Below, one piece after another: positions 54,448-56,625 of a stretch of 56,625 bases of DNA (within the stretch, counting starts at the first letter, position 1; each line of letters starts with the position of its first letter). A program made the position numbers and the translations under genes. Source of the stretch: an uncultured Rickettsiales bacterium (GTDB taxonomy: Bacteria; Pseudomonadota; Alphaproteobacteria; Rickettsiales; Rickettsiaceae); assembly GCA_903828265.1 (NCBI GenBank), contig CAIKLL010000171.1:1-56625 (forward strand). The letters are read 5' to 3'. The notes beneath the pieces are model-generated. The model saw only the letters and a list, made by a program, of their open reading frames with translations. It was not told where the DNA came from and searched no databases.

Positions 54448-55772
54448 GTTCAAAAAATAATATGGGCATGACTCCGGCAGAAATAGTTGCCGAACTAGAT
54501 AGGTTCATCGTAGGTCAACATCCTGCTAAAAAAGCTGTAGCTGTGGCACTTAGAAACAGGTATAGAAGACTTCATGTAGATGAACCTATGCGCAGCGAAA
54601 TATCACCTAAAAATATCCTTATGATCGGCTCTACCGGAGTAGGTAAAACTGAAATAGCCAGAAGATTAGCAAGGTTAGCTGATGCCCCTTTTATCAAAGT
54701 AGAAGCAACGAAATTTACCGAAGTGGGTTATGTTGGACGAGATGTGGAATCGATAATTAGAGATTTAGCCGAAATTGCTGTTAACTCATATAAAGCAAAA
54801 GCAAAGGCAGAAGTTGAAAAAAACGCACAGCTGCGGGCAGTAGAAAGAATTCTTGACGCCGTTGTAGGTAAAACTGCTTCTCCTGAAACTAGAGATAAAT
54901 TTAAAGCAAAGATTTTATCAGGAGAGCTTAATAACTCTGAAATAGAAATTGGTGTAAATTATACTCCCCCTATAGGTGGAGGCAGCTTTGAAATTCCAGG
55001 TATGCCAGGAGCTGCCATGGGAGTCTTAAATATTAGCGATATGCTCGGTAAAGCTTTCGGCGGGGAAAAAACTAAGTTAAAAAAATTAACCGTTCAGGAA
55101 GCCTTACAGATTATTACTTCTGAAGAATCAGAAAAAATGGTGGATCAGGAGAAAATAGTGTCAGCTGCATTAAAAGCCGTTGAAAACGACGGAATAGTTT
55201 TCCTTGATGAAATAGATAAAATAACTTCACGATCAGAAGGAAAAGGTGGAGAAGTTAGCAGAGAAGGTGTCCAAAGGGATTTACTACCTTTGATCGAAGG
55301 AACAAATGTAGTAACAAAATATGGCACTATAAAAACCGATCACATTTTATTTATAGCCTCCGGGGCTTTTCACTTGTCAAAGCCTTCTGATCTTTTACCG
55401 GAACTGCAGGGTAGACTTCCTATTAGGGTTGAGATGGCCTCTTTAACTAAGGAAGATCTAATTAAAATATTAGTTGAACCGGAATCTAGCCTTATCAAAC
55501 AATATACAGCTTTAATTTCTACTGAAAAAGTGAATCTCACCTTCTCTCAAGATGCGATTGAAGAGATAGCGCATCATGCTTCAAATTTTAACGTTGAAAT
55601 TGAAGATATAGGTGCTAGAAGGCTTCATACTATATTAGAGCATCTACTTGAAGATATTAGTTTTAGAGCAAGTGACATGAAAGAAAAAAAGATTCTAATT
55701 GATAAAGAGTTTGTTACTAAAGGATTAGAAGGGTTAATTAAAAATAGAGATCTGGCAAAATTTATATTATAG
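54444..55772 (+). CDS. hslU: ATP-dependent protease ATPase subunit HslU
   Basis: AAA+ unfoldase that feeds substrates to HslV. The 442-residue protein has the N-terminal [20 protein letters not shown], Walker [17 protein letters not shown], the HslU signature [20 protein letters not shown], and an intermediate domain (residues about 105-240). Walker B is [10 protein letters not shown], followed by [16 protein letters not shown] and the pore/C-terminal elements ending [11 protein letters not shown]. It is full-length and uninterrupted. It depends on hslV for proteolysis, so a true hslV knock-out would leave it with only unfoldase activity. Confidence 0.97.
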   Translation: MSSKNNMGMTPAEIVAELDRFIVGQHPAKKAVAVALRNRYRRLHVDEPMRSEISPKNILMIGSTGVGKTEIARRLARLADAPFIKVEATKFTEVGYVGRDVESIIRDLAEIAVNSYKAKAKAEVEKNAQLRAVERILDAVVGKTASPETRDKFKAKILSGELNNSEIEIGVNYTPPIGGGSFEIPGMPGAAMGVLNISDMLGKAFGGEKTKLKKLTVQEALQIITSEESEKMVDQEKIVSAALKAVENDGIVFLDEIDKITSRSEGKGGEVSREGVQRDLLPLIEGTNVVTKYGTIKTDHILFIASGAFHLSKPSDLLPELQGRLPIRVEMASLTKEDLIKILVEPESSLIKQYTALISTEKVNLTFSQDAIEEIAHHASNFNVEIEDIGARRLHTILEHLLEDISFRASDMKEKKILIDKEFVTKGLEGLIKNRDLAKFIL

Positions 55773-55979
55773 TATTTTATAGTTACACTCATTAAATATA
55801 TAATTTTTATATATATAAAACCCACTTTTCCTAACAACTTGCTTACCATAAAGCCAAGGCTTAATCAAATTATTGAAGTGATTTTTTATAGCACGATACC
55901 TTTCAAAGGGTTAAAAATTAGAAGCAGTCACTAAAGAAATTTGTTTAAGTTAAAAATAACAATAATAATTCAATAAGTT

Positions 55980-56625
55980 ATGCAAAGAAATCAGTTTTTA
56001 GACTATCCAGAAATAGCCTCACTAACTCCAATACCCGAGAAGCTTGTAGTCCTACTTCATGGCCTTGGTTCTGACGGTAATGATTTGATTAACTTAGTTC
56101 CCTATATTCAAAAAACAATGCCTGCTTGTTATTTCGTTTCACCTCACGGAATAGAAGCATACGACATGTCACCTTTTGGACGTCAATGGTTCAGCCTTCG
56201 AGATAGATCGGCTTCGGTAGTATTAAAATTGGCTGAAAAAAATGCTCCACTAATTAATGAACTTATAAAACATAAACAAAAGGAGCTTAATATTACCAAC
56301 AAAAATACTATCCTAATTGGATTTTCGCAAGGAGCGATGATAGCGATGTACCTTACTTTAACTCAAAGGGAACCTTATGGAGCAACGATTGCTTTTTCAG
56401 GCAGATTATTGCCACCTACTAATTTGATTAATATTTTTACTCCTATATGCTTAATTCACGGCAATGAGGACGATGTGGTAGATCATCAAGAAACGAATAA
56501 TGCGGCGAAATATTTTACCGAAAAGCAAATTAAACATGAGAAATTGATTATTGACAATTTAGCTCACTCTATTGACGATAAAGGGCTGAAGTTTGCCCTG
56601 CAATTTTTAAAAAATTATAAAATAA
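55980..56625 (+). CDS. Alpha/beta-hydrolase, carboxylesterase/phospholipase family (partial)
   Basis: Runs off the right edge with 215 codons visible and no stop. The start is LVVLLHGLGSDGNDLINL with the oxyanion HG, followed by FVSPHGIEAYDMSPFGRQWF. The nucleophile elbow is LIGFSQGAMIAMYL, the acid in GNEDDVVDHQ, and the His in LAHSIDDKG. This is the YpfH/esterase type related to acyl-protein thioesterases. Length to the edge is already near that of the full family (about 210-230 residues), so only a few residues can be missing. No signal peptide. Confidence 0.87.
   Translation, partial: MQRNQFLDYPEIASLTPIPEKLVVLLHGLGSDGNDLINLVPYIQKTMPACYFVSPHGIEAYDMSPFGRQWFSLRDRSASVVLKLAEKNAPLINELIKHKQKELNITNKNTILIGFSQGAMIAMYLTLTQREPYGATIAFSGRLLPPTNLINIFTPICLIHGNEDDVVDHQETNNAAKYFTEKQIKHEKLIIDNLAHSIDDKGLKFALQFLKNYKI

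Overview
This is an AT-rich stretch of chromosome from an obligate intracellular alphaproteobacterium, most likely Rickettsia or a close Rickettsiaceae relative (Tisiphia, Megaira). The evidence is a nucleotide translocase of the Tlc4 type, a 1596-residue NAD-dependent glutamate dehydrogenase, a DUF2748 protein, an AprD/AprE-type type I secretion pair, remnants of a gene transfer agent (GTA) and a monovalent cation/H+ antiporter operon. It is a mosaic of short housekeeping operons with few mobile genes. No intact insertion sequence, CRISPR array or rRNA gene was seen.

Layout. 1-1.7 kb: a soluble and a membrane-anchored Hsp20 protein, then the remnant of an aminoglycoside kinase. 1.7-6.7 kb: tlc4, a DUF6314 protein, tyrS, and a convergent RlpA/BON lipoprotein pair. 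6.8-14.7 kb, all minus strand: an S9 peptidase, tmk, zapE, a hemY-like gene, a membrane protein, hemD and der. 14.7-19.7 kb, minus strand: a DUF2335 protein and a partial GTA head/tail module (prohead protease, capsid, connector, head closure, DUF3168, DUF2460, DUF2163). 19.8-28.1 kb, plus strand: a seven-gene Mnh/Mbh-like antiporter operon, then ctaA/cox15 and an rluC-type pseudouridine synthase. 28.1-34.8 kb, minus strand: a disordered Ser-rich protein, a possible 6S RNA, zapA, a coiled-coil protein, a RodZ-like protein and NAD-GDH. 34.9-43.2 kb, plus strand: mnmE, a frameshifted comM, a class II aldolase, mutL, lipB, a DUF218 protein and a DUF2748 protein. 43.2-47.6 kb: tRNA-His, a SPOR protein, a coiled-coil/poly-Ser protein, an NlpC/P60-like gene with an internal stop, a decayed spacer and tRNA-Ala. 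47.7-53.8 kb, minus strand: a type I secretion adaptor and ABC transporter, a glutamine-synthetase-like pseudoenzyme, asd, a HIT protein and a DUF2628 protein. 53.9-56.6 kb: hslV with an internal stop, hslU, and a carboxylesterase that runs off the end.

Four genes look broken. comM has a one-base insertion inside its Walker A codons. hslV has a TGA at codon 45 in place of a conserved Arg. The NlpC/P60-like gene has a TAG between its catalytic Cys and His. An APH-type kinase is reduced to 57 codons. The first three are single-base lesions in otherwise well-preserved frames, so they reflect either very recent decay or sequence error. The less ordinary items are the glutamine-synthetase-like protein that has lost its catalytic motifs, the membrane-anchored Hsp20, the compacted GTA module, the antiporter operon with three large proton-channel subunits but no MnhE or MnhF, and the poly-Ser protein whose leader holds overlapping inverted repeats. 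I found no single clearly new system; these are the best candidates for follow-up.
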